A DNA stretch of 64,000 nucleotides, from positions 744,001 to 808,000 of the forward strand of contig NZ_CP135436.1 of assembly GCF_032340315.1 (NCBI RefSeq). Reading direction: 5' to 3'. Below are positions 25,905 to 35,517 of this stretch, piece after piece. Under the pieces are notes generated by a model. The model had not been told where the DNA came from. It did no database searches and saw only the letters and a program-made list of their open reading frames with translations. The DNA comes from Streptococcus sp. DTU_2020_1001019_1_SI_AUS_MUR_006 (GTDB lineage Bacteria > Bacillota > Bacilli > Lactobacillales > Streptococcaceae). Every line of letters begins with the position of its first letter. Position 1 is the stretch's first letter. Made by a program: the position numbers and the translations under genes.

Positions 25905-26969
25905 ATGACAACATTATTTTCTAAAATCAAAGAAGTAACAGAACTTTCCGCTATCTCAGGTCATGAAGCACCTGTTCGAGCTTATCTTCGTGAAAAATTA
26001 ACACCTCACGTGGATGAAGTCGTGACTGATGGCTTAGGTGGTATTTTTGGGGTGAAACACTCAGAAGTTGAAAATGCACCTCGTGTTTTGGTAGCCTCTC
26101 ACATGGATGAAGTTGGTTTCATGGTTAGTGAAATCAAGCCAGACGGGACTTTTCGAGTAGTCAGCATTGGTGGTTGGAACCCTATGGTTGTCAGCAGCCA
26201 ACGCTTTAAACTCTTTACACGTGAAGGACGTGAAATTCCGGTAATTTCAGGTTCAGTTCCTCCACATTTGACTCGTGGCACAGGTGGACCAACCATGCCA
26301 GCTATTTCAGATATCGTTTTTGATGGTGGTTTTGCGGATAAGTCTGAGGCTGAAAGTTTTGGTATCCGTCCTGGAGACACCATCGTTCCAGATAGTAGCG
26401 CAATCCTAACTGCTAATGAAAAAAATATCATCTCAAAAGCATGGGATAACCGTTACGGTGTGCTCATGGTTAGTGAGTTGGCTGAAAACTTGTCAGGCCA
26501 AAAACTAGGAAATGAACTTTATCTTGGTGCTAACGTCCAAGAAGAAGTTGGACTTCGTGGTGCCCATGCATCTACAACAAAATTTGATCCAGAAGTATTC
26601 CTTGCGGTGGATTGCTCACCAGCAGGTGATGTTTATGGTGGTCAAGGTAAGATTGGTGATGGAACCTTGATTCGTTTCTATGATCCAGGTCACTTGCTTC
26701 TCCCAGGCATGAAGGATTTCCTTTTGACGACTGCTGAAGAAGCTGGTATCAAATACCAATACTATTGTGGAAAAGGTGGTACAGATGCAGGAGCAGCTCA
26801 TCTGAAAAATGGTGGTGTCCCATCAACAACAATCGGTGTCTGCGCTCGTTATATCCACTCTCACCAAACACTTTATGCCATGGATGACTTCTTAGAAGCT
26901 CAAGCTTTCCTACAAGCCTTGGTTAAAAAATTAGATCGCTCTACTGTAGATTTGATCAAAAATTATTAA
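25905..26969 (+). CDS. pepA: Glutamyl aminopeptidase PepA (M42 family)
   Basis: 354 residues. A cytosolic metal-dependent aminopeptidase that removes N-terminal Glu/Asp, assembled as dodecameric shells in this family. Metal-binding and catalytic motifs are visible: VASHMDEVGFM, KAWDNRYG, QEEVGLRGA, AVDCSPAGD and a late YIHSHQTL. The start follows GAAGGGATAGAA. An extended -10 (TGGTAAAAT, 25872-25880) lies upstream. The immunity-like gene follows closely and is probably co-transcribed. Confidence 0.95.
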   Translation: MTTLFSKIKEVTELSAISGHEAPVRAYLREKLTPHVDEVVTDGLGGIFGVKHSEVENAPRVLVASHMDEVGFMVSEIKPDGTFRVVSIGGWNPMVVSSQRFKLFTREGREIPVISGSVPPHLTRGTGGPTMPAISDIVFDGGFADKSEAESFGIRPGDTIVPDSSAILTANEKNIISKAWDNRYGVLMVSELAENLSGQKLGNELYLGANVQEEVGLRGAHASTTKFDPEVFLAVDCSPAGDVYGGQGKIGDGTLIRFYDPGHLLLPGMKDFLLTTAEEAGIKYQYYCGKGGTDAGAAHLKNGGVPSTTIGVCARYIHSHQTLYAMDDFLEAQAFLQALVKKLDRSTVDLIKNY

Positions 26970-26993
26970 ACTGAAAAGATGGAGGTGATGGGT

Positions 26994-27290
26994 ATGGAAG
27001 AACCAAACCTAGAAACCTTGATACGGGACCTTTACAATCATGCCCGTCAAAACTTGAGTGAAGATTTAGTGGCTGCACTCCTAGAAACTGCTAAGCAGTT
27101 GCCTAGCACCAATGAGCGATTGCTAGCAGTCCGACTTTCAGGGCTAGTCACACTTGAACTACTCAAGAATCCCAAGACTCCTGCGCCAGAGTTAGTCAAT
27201 CTGGCCAGCTATATCCAAAAGGAAGAAGCTAGGTACAAGGGCGCAGCTGCCTCTTCCTTTATGATTGGAGAGCTATTTAAAATGCTTTGA
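26994..27290 (+). CDS. Small helical protein resembling bacteriocin immunity proteins
   Basis: A 98-residue, all-helical, soluble protein (MEEPNLETLIRDLYNHARQN at the start, ending SFMIGELFKML). Size and helix pattern resemble the enterocin-A-type immunity family, but no motif is decisive. Three ATGs compete; the one at 26994 lies 8 bases after GGAGG and is chosen, against 26979 and 26988. It follows pepA by 24 bases and ends inside a terminator. No bacteriocin gene is nearby, so it could protect against foreign bacteriocins or be unrelated. Confidence 0.6.
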   Translation: MEEPNLETLIRDLYNHARQNLSEDLVAALLETAKQLPSTNERLLAVRLSGLVTLELLKNPKTPAPELVNLASYIQKEEARYKGAAASSFMIGELFKML

Positions 27291-27315
27291 TTCGAAAGAA
27301 TCAAAGCATTTTTTT
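27280..27315 (+). terminator. Terminator overlapping the end of the immunity-like gene
   Basis: AATGCTTTGATTC pairs with GAATCAAAGCATT around GAAA... loop bases, followed by T7. The stop codon lies within the stem. Confidence 0.92.
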
Positions 27316-27319
27316 ATCT

Positions 27320-27427
27320 TATACTCTTCGAAAATCAAATTCAAACCACGTCAGCTTCACCTTGCCGTACTCAAGTACAGCCTGCGGCTAGCTTCCTAGT
27401 TTGCTCTTTGATTTTCATTGAGTATTA
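27320..27427. repeat. BOX element 2 (A-C, no B)
   Basis: About 108 bases, from TATACTCTTCGAAAATC to TTTTCATTGAGTATTA. The central boxB dyads are missing, leaving shortened boxA and boxC. Its right end supplies the TAA stop codon of the minus-strand phosphate transporter gene. Confidence 0.93.
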
Positions 27428-29056
27428 AATTTGTTCAGCCAAAACTTTTTCAGCAAGGTTCATAGCGTGGTCTGACACACGAGTGTAGTGTGAAATGATA
27501 TCGATAAAGTTGACACCAGCTTGGGTAGAACATTCGCCGTTGTTGAGGCGTTTGATGTGTGTCTTACGAAGGACGCGTTCCATCTTGTTGATGGCTTCAT
27601 GGCGTTCAATAAGAGCTTGAGCTTTTTCAAGGTCATTGTTTTCAACACTCTCAAGAGCATCTTTAACGAAATCGCTTGTTTGACGGTAAATATCTTCCAA
27701 CTCTTCTAGGGCTGAGTTAGAGAATTGAACATTCTTGCGTTGCAAGTAGTCGTTAAGATTAATCAAAGCTTCAGCGTGGTCACCGATACGTTCCAAGTCT
27801 CGAGAAGAGTCAAGGATGTTGGTTAAGACTTCACTCTCTTTTTGACTCAATGCTTCACTAGAAAGACTAATGAGGTAACGAGTTAATTTCTCGTCGATTG
27901 TGTTGATAGCTTCTTCAGTTTTGTGTCCTTTTTCAGCTACTTTCTCGTCAGAATTGATGATGTAGTCGTAAGAAAGGTCAAATGCTTTAACCGCATAGTT
28001 TCCTAGGTGCAAGAGTTCTTTCTTGGCATTTCCTAGGGCGATAGAAGGAGCTTGCTTGATGAGTTGTTCATCCAAGTAAAGAGGTTCGTATTTTACAACT
28101 TCGTCTTCACCAGGGATTAGCTTAGTAACAAAGTAAGCCAGAGCACCGATGAATGGGAATTGTACAATGGTGTTACTTACGTTAAAGGCACCGTGTGAGA
28201 AGGCAATCGTCATCTCAGGTGAGAGGTGAAGTAGTGCCTGGAAGTACTCGATCATCGCAGTGAATGGGCCTAACAAGATCAAGCAGAGGATGGTTCCTAA
28301 AACGTTAAAGGTAACGTGTGTTGCTGCAACTCGTTTAGCAGAAATATTTGCTCCGGCTGCTGCGATAATAACTGTTAAGGTTGTACCGATATTATCTCCG
28401 AATAGGACTGGTAGTGCCCCTTTGAGGTCGAGGAATCCACCTGCATAAAGACCTTGTAGAATCCCGATGGTTGCAGAAGATGCCTGAATTAGAACGGTAA
28501 TGACAGCACCAGCCACAACTCCCAAGATAGGATTTTGCCCCAAGGTAACCATGTATTCCTTGAACTGAGGCAAGTCTTTAAGAGGGCTCATCCCAGCACT
28601 AATGAGGTTGAGGGCGTAGAAGATACCACCAACACCAAAAAGGATACGTCCAATATTATTTGCAGTACGGTTTTTTGTAAAGAATAAGCACATGGTTCCA
28701 AGGAAAATCAAGGGTAGGGCATACTCGCCAAGTTTGAAACCGATGATGAAGGACGTTACGGTCGTTCCAATATTGGCTCCCATGATAATCCCGATGGCCT
28801 GTCTAAGGGTGAGGAGACTAGCACTAACCAGTCCAACCGTAATAACCGTTACACCTGTACTTGACTGGATGAGGGCAGTGACGACAATCCCCACTAAAAC
28901 CCCTAAGAAGGGATTACTTGTGTACTTGTCAATGTAATATCGAAGGCGGTCTCCAGCAGCTTGTTGCAAACCGTCTCCCATGGTCTTGATACTATATAAA
29001 AATAGTCCCAGACCACCTAAAAAGTGAAAAATAATTTCCTGCCAATTAATGGACAT
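27425..29056 (-). CDS. Na+/phosphate cotransporter (NptA/PNaS family) with PhoU-like domain
   Basis: 543 residues. The N-terminal 310 residues contain two inverted Na/Pi-cotransporter repeats with the signature QSSTGVTVITVGLV and its second copy QASSATIGILQGL. The C-terminal 200 residues are a cytosolic helical PhoU-like domain (SSRDLERIGDHAEALINL) that may regulate transport. It imports inorganic phosphate with sodium. The start MSINWQEIIFHFLGGLGLF follows a GGAGGAAAAAG site. The gene ends at the TAA provided by BOX element 2. No other pst genes are adjacent. Confidence 0.92.
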   Translation of the reverse strand: MSINWQEIIFHFLGGLGLFLYSIKTMGDGLQQAAGDRLRYYIDKYTSNPFLGVLVGIVVTALIQSSTGVTVITVGLVSASLLTLRQAIGIIMGANIGTTVTSFIIGFKLGEYALPLIFLGTMCLFFTKNRTANNIGRILFGVGGIFYALNLISAGMSPLKDLPQFKEYMVTLGQNPILGVVAGAVITVLIQASSATIGILQGLYAGGFLDLKGALPVLFGDNIGTTLTVIIAAAGANISAKRVAATHVTFNVLGTILCLILLGPFTAMIEYFQALLHLSPEMTIAFSHGAFNVSNTIVQFPFIGALAYFVTKLIPGEDEVVKYEPLYLDEQLIKQAPSIALGNAKKELLHLGNYAVKAFDLSYDYIINSDEKVAEKGHKTEEAINTIDEKLTRYLISLSSEALSQKESEVLTNILDSSRDLERIGDHAEALINLNDYLQRKNVQFSNSALEELEDIYRQTSDFVKDALESVENNDLEKAQALIERHEAINKMERVLRKTHIKRLNNGECSTQAGVNFIDIISHYTRVSDHAMNLAEKVLAEQI

Positions 29057-29239
29057 TTTCTTTTTCCTCCGAAAAATAATCGCGGAATCTCTCCCATTCT
29101 ATTTTAAAGGATAAAAGTAAATCTAACAAGTAGTAAATGCTCTTTTTTTGAGAAAATGTTGATTTTATTCAAAAAATGGTCAATGATTGTCTAATTTATA
29201 TTAATTCTTCACTTCTTTATAGTTCTTGAGGGGCCAGTG

Positions 29240-29267
29240 TTGACTCTTTTTCTAAATATCGTAAAAT
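29240..29267 (+). promoter_or_regulatory. Promoter of endoD
   Basis: TTGACT (29240-29245), 16-base spacer, TAAAAT (29262-29267). The rest of the 301-base gap holds a hairpin CTGTTC/GAACAG (29278-29300) and the cre-like site. Confidence 0.7.
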
Positions 29268-29319
29268 AAAAATGACCTGTTCTGTGTATTTTTGGAACAG
29301 CTACTTTTTTAATTCAAAA

Positions 29320-29333
29320 ATAAAGCGCTTACT
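29320..29333. promoter_or_regulatory. cre-like site downstream of the endoD promoter
   Basis: ATAAAGCGCTTACT has the perfect cre core AAGCGCTT but lacks the outer TG and final A (7 of 10 fixed positions). Located about 55 bases after the -10, it could act as a CcpA roadblock. Confidence 0.5.
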
Positions 29334-29357
29334 TTTTGGAAGTCAAAGGAGAAAAAG

Positions 29358-32300
29358 ATGAAGAATCCATTTTTTGAGAAACGTTGCCGCTATAGTATTC
29401 GAAAATTGTCAGTGGGTGCCTGCTCATTGATGATTGGTTCAGTTCTATTTGCAGGTCCAGCTTTGGCTGAAGAGTCTGTCGTTCCAGAAAATGGGACAAC
29501 AACTACAGCAGTAGCTTCAGAGCAACCGTCAACCACTACTCCAGCAGAAGCAACTACACCAGCACCAGAAGTATTGAAAGAGCTAGAAGCAAGGGAAGAC
29601 AAGACAAGCGAGCAGCCTGTTTCAGAAGAAAAGCCAACCTTGGATCAATTGACTGCAGTTGATAAGGAAGCAACTAATCCAGTTGCTGAAACGCCTAAGG
29701 CTGAAGAAACGCCTGCAACTACAGAAAATAAGCTGGAAGAAAAAGCTACTGTCGCTGACGTTCCTAAGAAAGAAGAAAAAAGTCTTCGACCAAAAGAAAT
29801 TAAGTTTGACACATGGGAAGATTTGTTGAAATGGGAACCAGGTGCTCGCGAAGACGATGCTATTAACCGCTCTTCAGTAGAACTAGCCAAGCGCTATCGT
29901 GGATATGTGGTTAACGAAAAAGCTAATAAGGACGCTAAGGTTGAAGCTCTTGCTAACACTAACTCTAAGGCTAAAGACCATGCTTCTGTAGGTGGTGAAG
30001 AGTTTAAAGCCTACGCTTTTGACTACTGGCAGTACCTGAATTCCATGGTCTTTTGGGAAGGGCTCGTCCCAACTCCGGACGTGATTGATGCTGGTCACCG
30101 TAATGGTGTCCCTGTATTGGGTACCTTATTCTTTAACTGGTCAAATAGCATTGCAGACCAAGAAAAATTTGCTGCAGCCCTTCAACAAGACGAAGACGGA
30201 ACATTCCCTATCGCTCGCAAGTTGGTTGATTTGGCCAAATATTATGGATTTGACGGCTACTTTATCAACCAAGAAACAACAGGTGATATCGTAACACCTC
30301 TTGGTAAGAAAATGCGTGACTTCATGCTTTATACCAAGGAATATGCTGCTAAAGTCAACCATCCTGTCAAGTATTCTTGGTACGATGCCATGACCTATGA
30401 ATATGGTCGTTATCACGAAGATGGACTTGGTGAATACAACTATCCATTCATGCAAAAAGAAGGGGACAAGGTTCCTGCAGATCACTTCTTTGCCAACTTT
30501 AACTGGACTAAAGAGAAAAATGATTACTCTGTAACAATGGCGAAATGGCTAGGACGCAGTCAGTATGATGTTTTTGCAGGTTTGGAATTGCAACAAGGTG
30601 GTTCTTACAAGACAAAAGTGAAATGGGATGCCCTTTTTGATGAAAATGGCAAACTTCGCTTATCACTAGGTCTCTTTGCCCCTGATACTATCACTAGTCT
30701 TGGGAAGACAGGAGAAGACTATCACAAGAATGAAAATATCTTCTTCACAGGCTACCAAGGAGATCCAACTGGACAAAAACCAGAAGACAAGGACTGGTAC
30801 GGTATTGCTAACCTAGTGGCTGACCGCACCCCAGCAGTGGGACGTACTTTTACAACATCCTTTAACACCGGACATGGTAAGAAATGGTTTGTGGACGGTA
30901 AAGTTTCTAAGGATTCTGAATGGAACTATCGTTCTGTATCAGGTATCTTGCCTACATGGCGCTGGTGGCAAACTTCATCAGGTGCTAAACTTCAAGCTGA
31001 CTATGACTTTGAAGATGCTTACAATGGTGGTAACTCACTTAAGTTTGCGGGTGATTTAGCTGAAAATACCAATCAAGATGTTCGTCTCTACTCTACAAAA
31101 CTGGAAGTAACAGATAAAACAAAACTTCGGGTTGCCCATAAGGGTGGTAAGGGAAGCAAGGTTTATGTAGAGTTTGCGACTCAGAAAAACTATACTTATG
31201 GTGGAGAGAATGCTCGTAAAGAACTGACTCTATCTGACGATTGGACAAAAGATGAATTTGACTTGAGTGCCTTGGCAGGTAAGACAATTTATGGCATCAA
31301 GCTTACTTTTGAAAATACTGCTGCCCTTAAGGATTATCAATTTAACTTGGGTGAGTTGACTGTAACAGATAATCAAGAGGCTCCTCAAGCACCAACAGCT
31401 CTAAAAGTAGCTAAGCAATCTCTGAAAAATGCCCAAGAAGCAGAAGCTATTGTCCAATTTACTGGAAATAAAGATGCTGATTTCTATGAAGTTTATGAGA
31501 AGGATGGCGATGCTTGGCGCCTATTGACAGGCTCATCTGCCACTACTATCTACCTACCAAAAGTTAGCCGTTCAGCTAGTGCAACTGGTACTAGTCAAGA
31601 GTTGAAGGTTGTCGCAGTTGGTAAGAATGGCCTTCGTTCTGAAGCAGCAACAACAAACTTTGACTGGGGGATGACTGTCCAAGACACAAGTCTTCCAAGA
31701 CCATTAGCAGAAAATATCGTTCCAGGAGCAACTGTTATCGGAAGTACCTTCCCAGACACAGAAGGCGGCGAAGGCATCGAAGGTATGTTGAATGGTACGA
31801 TCACCAGCCTATCTGACAAATGGTCTTCTGCTCAGTTGAGTGGTAGCGTAGATATCCGTTTGACACAACCACGCCGTGTCGTTAGATGGGTCATGGACCA
31901 CGCTGGTGCTGGTGGAGAATCTGTCAACGATGGTTTGATGAATACCAAAGACTTCGACCTCTACTACAAGGATGAAGCTGGAGAATGGAAACTAGCCAAG
32001 GCTGTTCGTGGCAATAGAGCTCACGTTTCAGACATTACCCTTGATAGCCCAATTACGGCGCAAGAATGGCGTTTGCACGTTATTACATCTGACAATGGAA
32101 CACCATGGAAAGCCATTCGTATCTATAACTGGAAGATGTATGAAACTCTTGATACGGAGAGCCAAAATATTCCAATGGCTAAAGTTGCAGCGCGTGTCCT
32201 AACGGACAATAAGATTCAGCTTGGCTTCTCAGAAGTTCCTGCTGGAGCTACCATCACAGTTTATGACAAGGCAGATTCACAAACTCCAATCGCTACCTTA

Positions 32301-34358
32301 AATACAGCAGTTGGAGGAGATTTGGCGACAGATCCATTGAGCTTTGAAAAACGTCCGAGCCTTCTTTACTATCGTACACAATTGCCAGGTAAAGAAATCA
32401 GTAATACTCTTGCTGTGACTATTCCTCAGGATGAGAGAAAGATTAAGGCTGTCAGCCTAGAAGTAGCACCTAAAAAGGCAAGTTATCAAGTTGGTGAGGA
32501 ATTGAATCTTAAAGGTGGTCTTCTCCGTGTCAAATATGAGGGTGAAGAAGCAGATGAAGTCATCAACCTCAGTCATGCAGGTGTAGTTGTTAACGGCTAT
32601 GATGCTCACCATCATGGTGAACAAGAGTTAACAGTAACTTATCTTGGTCTTCCAGTTGCAGGAAGCTTCAAGGTTCAAGTGACTGGTGAAGAAGCTGGTC
32701 CAAAAGAAGTCGCAGCCTTGTATATTAGCAAACAACCGAAAATTGATTACTTGGTAGGCGATGCTCTTGACTTATCAGAGGGACGCTTCAAGGTCTTGTA
32801 TGATGATGAAACTGAGACAGAACATAGCTTTACAGACCAAGGAGTCGAAATTACAGGCTATGATGCTCAAAAAACAGGCCGTCAAAAACTCCAATTGCAC
32901 TATCAAGGACAAACTGTCGAATTTGATGTTCTAGTATCACCTAAAGCAGCTGTCAACGACGAATATCTGAAACAAGAAATCACATCTGCTCAAGGACGCA
33001 AAGGAACGACAGCTTATACATTTGCGGATGCTGAAAAACAAGCAGCTCTCGTTGAGAAGATTGAAGCAGCAAAAGCTGTCCTAGAAAACCACGACGCTAG
33101 TCAAGAAGCAGTCAACCAAGCCTTGAACGACTTGAAACAAGCAGGTGCTGACTTGAATGGTGTACAGGTTTATCAAACAGCTAAGGAAGAGCTTGAAACT
33201 CTTCTAGGAAAAGTTCGTGAGAAAAATGCAGACGATCCAATCATCGCTCAAGCAGAAACTCTTATTGGCTCAACAAATCCAACTCCAGAAGCATTTGCCA
33301 ACCTCAAGGAAGAACTCAATAAAAAACTCCTTGTTAAAGAAAGCCATCATGTAGGTAGCTTAGAAGAAGGCGAAACTGCCCCAACAGTTGAAGCACTACC
33401 TGAATTAGTGGTTGAGACAGAAACTCAAGCCTTCGAGAGTCAAGAACGTCCGTCAGGAGACCTCTTGTTGGGTGAACGTCGAGTCGTTCAGGCTGGTGCA
33501 GAAGGACAAATCCGTCATTTGATCGAAGTGGATGCCAAAGGCAACCGTACTCTTCTTAAGACAGAAGTAGTCAAGGAAGCAGTGGCAGAGATTACTGAGG
33601 TTGGTACTAAGGTAGAAAGCCGTGTTCAACCATTGGACGGTTCTGGAAATCTTGTTCTCGAAAAACTAGAATTGGAAGTGAAAGAAGAAGCCGTAGCCTT
33701 CAAACACCAAGAGCGTCCGACAGGAGAGCTTTTACTAGGTGAACGCCGTCTGGTTCAAGCAGGTGAGGCTGGTCAAATCCGTCACTTGATTGAGGTAGAT
33801 GCTAAAGGCAGTCGCACACTTCTTAAGACAGAAGTCGTCAAGGAAGCCGTGGCAGAGATTACTGAGGTTGGTACGAAGGTAGAAAGCCGTGTTCAGCCAC
33901 TAGATGGAGTCAAAGATTTGACAATTAGCAATCCAGCATTGGTGATTGAAGAAGAAAAAGTTGCATACGGCCATGAAGAAAGAGTAAATCCTAGCCTTCA
34001 AGCAGGAGAACGTCGAATTGTTCAGGCCGGAGTTGAAGGGCTTCGTAGAAATCTTGTAGAAGTTGATGCAGAAGGGAACCGCAGTCTGAAGGGGACAGAA
34101 CTTGTCAAAGAAACTGTAACTGAGATTGTTGAGATTGGTCCAAAAGTGGATGTCAAAACTGACAAATCTCTTGCACCTGCTCCAGTAGTAGAAGCAGCTA
34201 AGCAGGAACCAGCAAAAACAGAAGCACAATCTGAAAAACCTGAAGGAAAACAACTTCCAAGTACAGGTGAAGGAGTAGATGCAAATCTAGTAGCTCTTGG
34301 ATTGGTTGGAGTTCTAGGTGGCTTTGGACTACTCGCTCAAAAGAAAAAAGAAGATTGA
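29358..34358 (+). CDS. endoD: Wall-anchored endo-beta-N-acetylglucosaminidase EndoD (GH85)
   Basis: 1,666 residues. It has a YSIRK signal peptide (CRYSIRKLSVGACSLMIG), a Thr/Glu-rich linker and a GH85 catalytic domain (about 150-650). The latter contains the N-x-E catalytic pair N304/E306 in GYFINQETTG. GH85 cleaves the chitobiose core of N-glycans on host glycoproteins. Galactose-binding/Ig-like modules follow, then helical repeats and three G5-like repeats (GERRVVQAG, GERRLVQAG, GERRIVQAG). An LPSTG sorting signal with tail QKKKED ends the protein. Length and order match pneumococcal EndoD. It precedes pgk by one small gene, as in S. pneumoniae. Confidence 0.95.
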   Translation: MKNPFFEKRCRYSIRKLSVGACSLMIGSVLFAGPALAEESVVPENGTTTTAVASEQPSTTTPAEATTPAPEVLKELEAREDKTSEQPVSEEKPTLDQLTAVDKEATNPVAETPKAEETPATTENKLEEKATVADVPKKEEKSLRPKEIKFDTWEDLLKWEPGAREDDAINRSSVELAKRYRGYVVNEKANKDAKVEALANTNSKAKDHASVGGEEFKAYAFDYWQYLNSMVFWEGLVPTPDVIDAGHRNGVPVLGTLFFNWSNSIADQEKFAAALQQDEDGTFPIARKLVDLAKYYGFDGYFINQETTGDIVTPLGKKMRDFMLYTKEYAAKVNHPVKYSWYDAMTYEYGRYHEDGLGEYNYPFMQKEGDKVPADHFFANFNWTKEKNDYSVTMAKWLGRSQYDVFAGLELQQGGSYKTKVKWDALFDENGKLRLSLGLFAPDTITSLGKTGEDYHKNENIFFTGYQGDPTGQKPEDKDWYGIANLVADRTPAVGRTFTTSFNTGHGKKWFVDGKVSKDSEWNYRSVSGILPTWRWWQTSSGAKLQADYDFEDAYNGGNSLKFAGDLAENTNQDVRLYSTKLEVTDKTKLRVAHKGGKGSKVYVEFATQKNYTYGGENARKELTLSDDWTKDEFDLSALAGKTIYGIKLTFENTAALKDYQFNLGELTVTDNQEAPQAPTALKVAKQSLKNAQEAEAIVQFTGNKDADFYEVYEKDGDAWRLLTGSSATTIYLPKVSRSASATGTSQELKVVAVGKNGLRSEAATTNFDWGMTVQDTSLPRPLAENIVPGATVIGSTFPDTEGGEGIEGMLNGTITSLSDKWSSAQLSGSVDIRLTQPRRVVRWVMDHAGAGGESVNDGLMNTKDFDLYYKDEAGEWKLAKAVRGNRAHVSDITLDSPITAQEWRLHVITSDNGTPWKAIRIYNWKMYETLDTESQNIPMAKVAARVLTDNKIQLGFSEVPAGATITVYDKADSQTPIATLNTAVGGDLATDPLSFEKRPSLLYYRTQLPGKEISNTLAVTIPQDERKIKAVSLEVAPKKASYQVGEELNLKGGLLRVKYEGEEADEVINLSHAGVVVNGYDAHHHGEQELTVTYLGLPVAGSFKVQVTGEEAGPKEVAALYISKQPKIDYLVGDALDLSEGRFKVLYDDETETEHSFTDQGVEITGYDAQKTGRQKLQLHYQGQTVEFDVLVSPKAAVNDEYLKQEITSAQGRKGTTAYTFADAEKQAALVEKIEAAKAVLENHDASQEAVNQALNDLKQAGADLNGVQVYQTAKEELETLLGKVREKNADDPIIAQAETLIGSTNPTPEAFANLKEELNKKLLVKESHHVGSLEEGETAPTVEALPELVVETETQAFESQERPSGDLLLGERRVVQAGAEGQIRHLIEVDAKGNRTLLKTEVVKEAVAEITEVGTKVESRVQPLDGSGNLVLEKLELEVKEEAVAFKHQERPTGELLLGERRLVQAGEAGQIRHLIEVDAKGSRTLLKTEVVKEAVAEITEVGTKVESRVQPLDGVKDLTISNPALVIEEEKVAYGHEERVNPSLQAGERRIVQAGVEGLRRNLVEVDAEGNRSLKGTELVKETVTEIVEIGPKVDVKTDKSLAPAPVVEAAKQEPAKTEAQSEKPEGKQLPSTGEGVDANLVALGLVGVLGGFGLLAQKKKED

Positions 34359-34398
34359 GTTGAACTTCTAAATTACCGTCTGACAAGATAATAGTATT

Positions 34399-34433
34399 AA
34401 AAGGCAAGAGCCATTTTTGGTTCCTGCCTTTTT
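34399..34433 (+). terminator. Terminator after endoD
   Basis: AAAAGGCAAGAGCC pairs imperfectly with GGTTCCTGCCTTTTT, ending in a T run, 41 bases after the stop. Confidence 0.85.
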
Positions 34434-34609
34434 GCATTCTTAGAATGTTTGTGTTAAGATTTTTATTACTCCATAAGAAACCTTGTAATGAAATGTTTGC
34501 ATGTTCTGCTTTTAATTTTTTTGGTTGTGTCTGTTTATAGAGTTATTTCTAGTAACTCTCAAGTAACTCTCATCAAGAATTGGTTTGGGGATAGGAAAGG
34601 AAAAAGACG

Positions 34610-35143
34610 ATGAAATTGTTAAAAGTAGTCATTGCTGTAATCATTGTAGTAGTGAGCCTTGGCTTAGTAGTATTCATAGGAGCGAGTATGTATGCTGTTA
34701 CTACAATCAATTTGCTATCTAACTCAGTCTATTATGCGCAACGGATGCCTCATAAGGAGGGGACAGAACCCGACTTAGTCATGTTGATTGAAAACATGGG
34801 GGAGATTTATACTCCGAAAATTGAAGGTATTCGCTATGATGATGGAGCGAAATTTATCGAAAATTCTATCGATTCAAGTGGTAATCCTACCAGTTTTGGT
34901 GAGTTTGATGGAGGTTATGGCTACAGTGATAAAAACGATGTGTCCTATAAGTTTGATAAGAATTTTGAGCTTGAGTGGACCCTCGATAAAGAGTATAAAG
35001 AAATTGATCTTGCAACAATTGATGAAACAAAGATAAAAGGAGAGATTAGAGAGACCCTTAAACCCATACTTGATGTACAATCTAAGCCCGTTGTCAATCT
35101 TCAATGGTTGTTTAATATGAAGTATCAGGATAGGTTTAATTAG
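34610..35143 (+). CDS. Membrane-anchored hypothetical protein
   Basis: 177 residues. A long N-terminal hydrophobic segment (KVVIAVIIVVVSLGLVVFIGASM) likely anchors it with the rest outside the cell; there is no lipobox. The outer part is acidic, with a Gly/Tyr-rich stretch (FGEFDGGYGYSDKND) and a charged ELEWTLDKEYKEIDLATIDE region. I do not recognise the family. A GGAAAGGAAAAAG ribosome binding site precedes it. It stands alone between endoD and pgk, with a hairpin (AACTCTTAGAAAT/ATTTCTGAGAGTT, about 35193-35229) downstream. Confidence 0.75.
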   Translation: MKLLKVVIAVIIVVVSLGLVVFIGASMYAVTTINLLSNSVYYAQRMPHKEGTEPDLVMLIENMGEIYTPKIEGIRYDDGAKFIENSIDSSGNPTSFGEFDGGYGYSDKNDVSYKFDKNFELEWTLDKEYKEIDLATIDETKIKGEIRETLKPILDVQSKPVVNLQWLFNMKYQDRFN

Positions 35144-35192
35144 AGATGCAGATAGGTCTTTAATTTGAAATTAAACTGAACAAAAGTGATTG

Positions 35193-35229
35193 AACTCTTA
35201 GAAATGCGATGCTGATATTTCTGAGAGTT
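35193..35229 (+). terminator. Hairpin downstream of the hypothetical gene
   Basis: AACTCTTAGAAAT pairs with ATTTCTGAGAGTT, followed by TTTTCTAT. The rest of the 374-base gap before pgk (35230-35470) shows no gene that I can support. Confidence 0.65.
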
Positions 35230-35475
35230 TTTCTATCGCCATGCAAAACTTTCAAAATAGATTTTTAAAAATTGAACGGTTTCTGAAGAGTTAGTTCAAA
35301 AAATAAAGACACAACTCCAGACAGTAGCTCTTTCTCTATAAATGAGTAACATACCATAGATGAAGATAAAAACAGTGAGGGATTTCCTCAGAGAGTAAAG
35401 AGTAAGTTTAATTTACTAGAGAGACCTGTTTCAAGATAAAAGTTTAAGGTTTTGCTATCTCTTTTATTGATTTTG

Positions 35476-35484
35476 TGATATAAT
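35476..35484 (+). promoter_or_regulatory. Extended -10 promoter of pgk
   Basis: TGATATAAT, an extended -10, 33 bases before the start codon; a TTGCTA lies further upstream with long spacing. Confidence 0.65.
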
Positions 35485-35517
35485 TAACACGTAAAAAAAA
35501 TTAAGGAGTCTTTCCAA

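Noticed and set aside
34610..35143. Lipoprotein call for the small membrane protein
   Set aside because: There is no cysteine lipobox after the hydrophobic segment.
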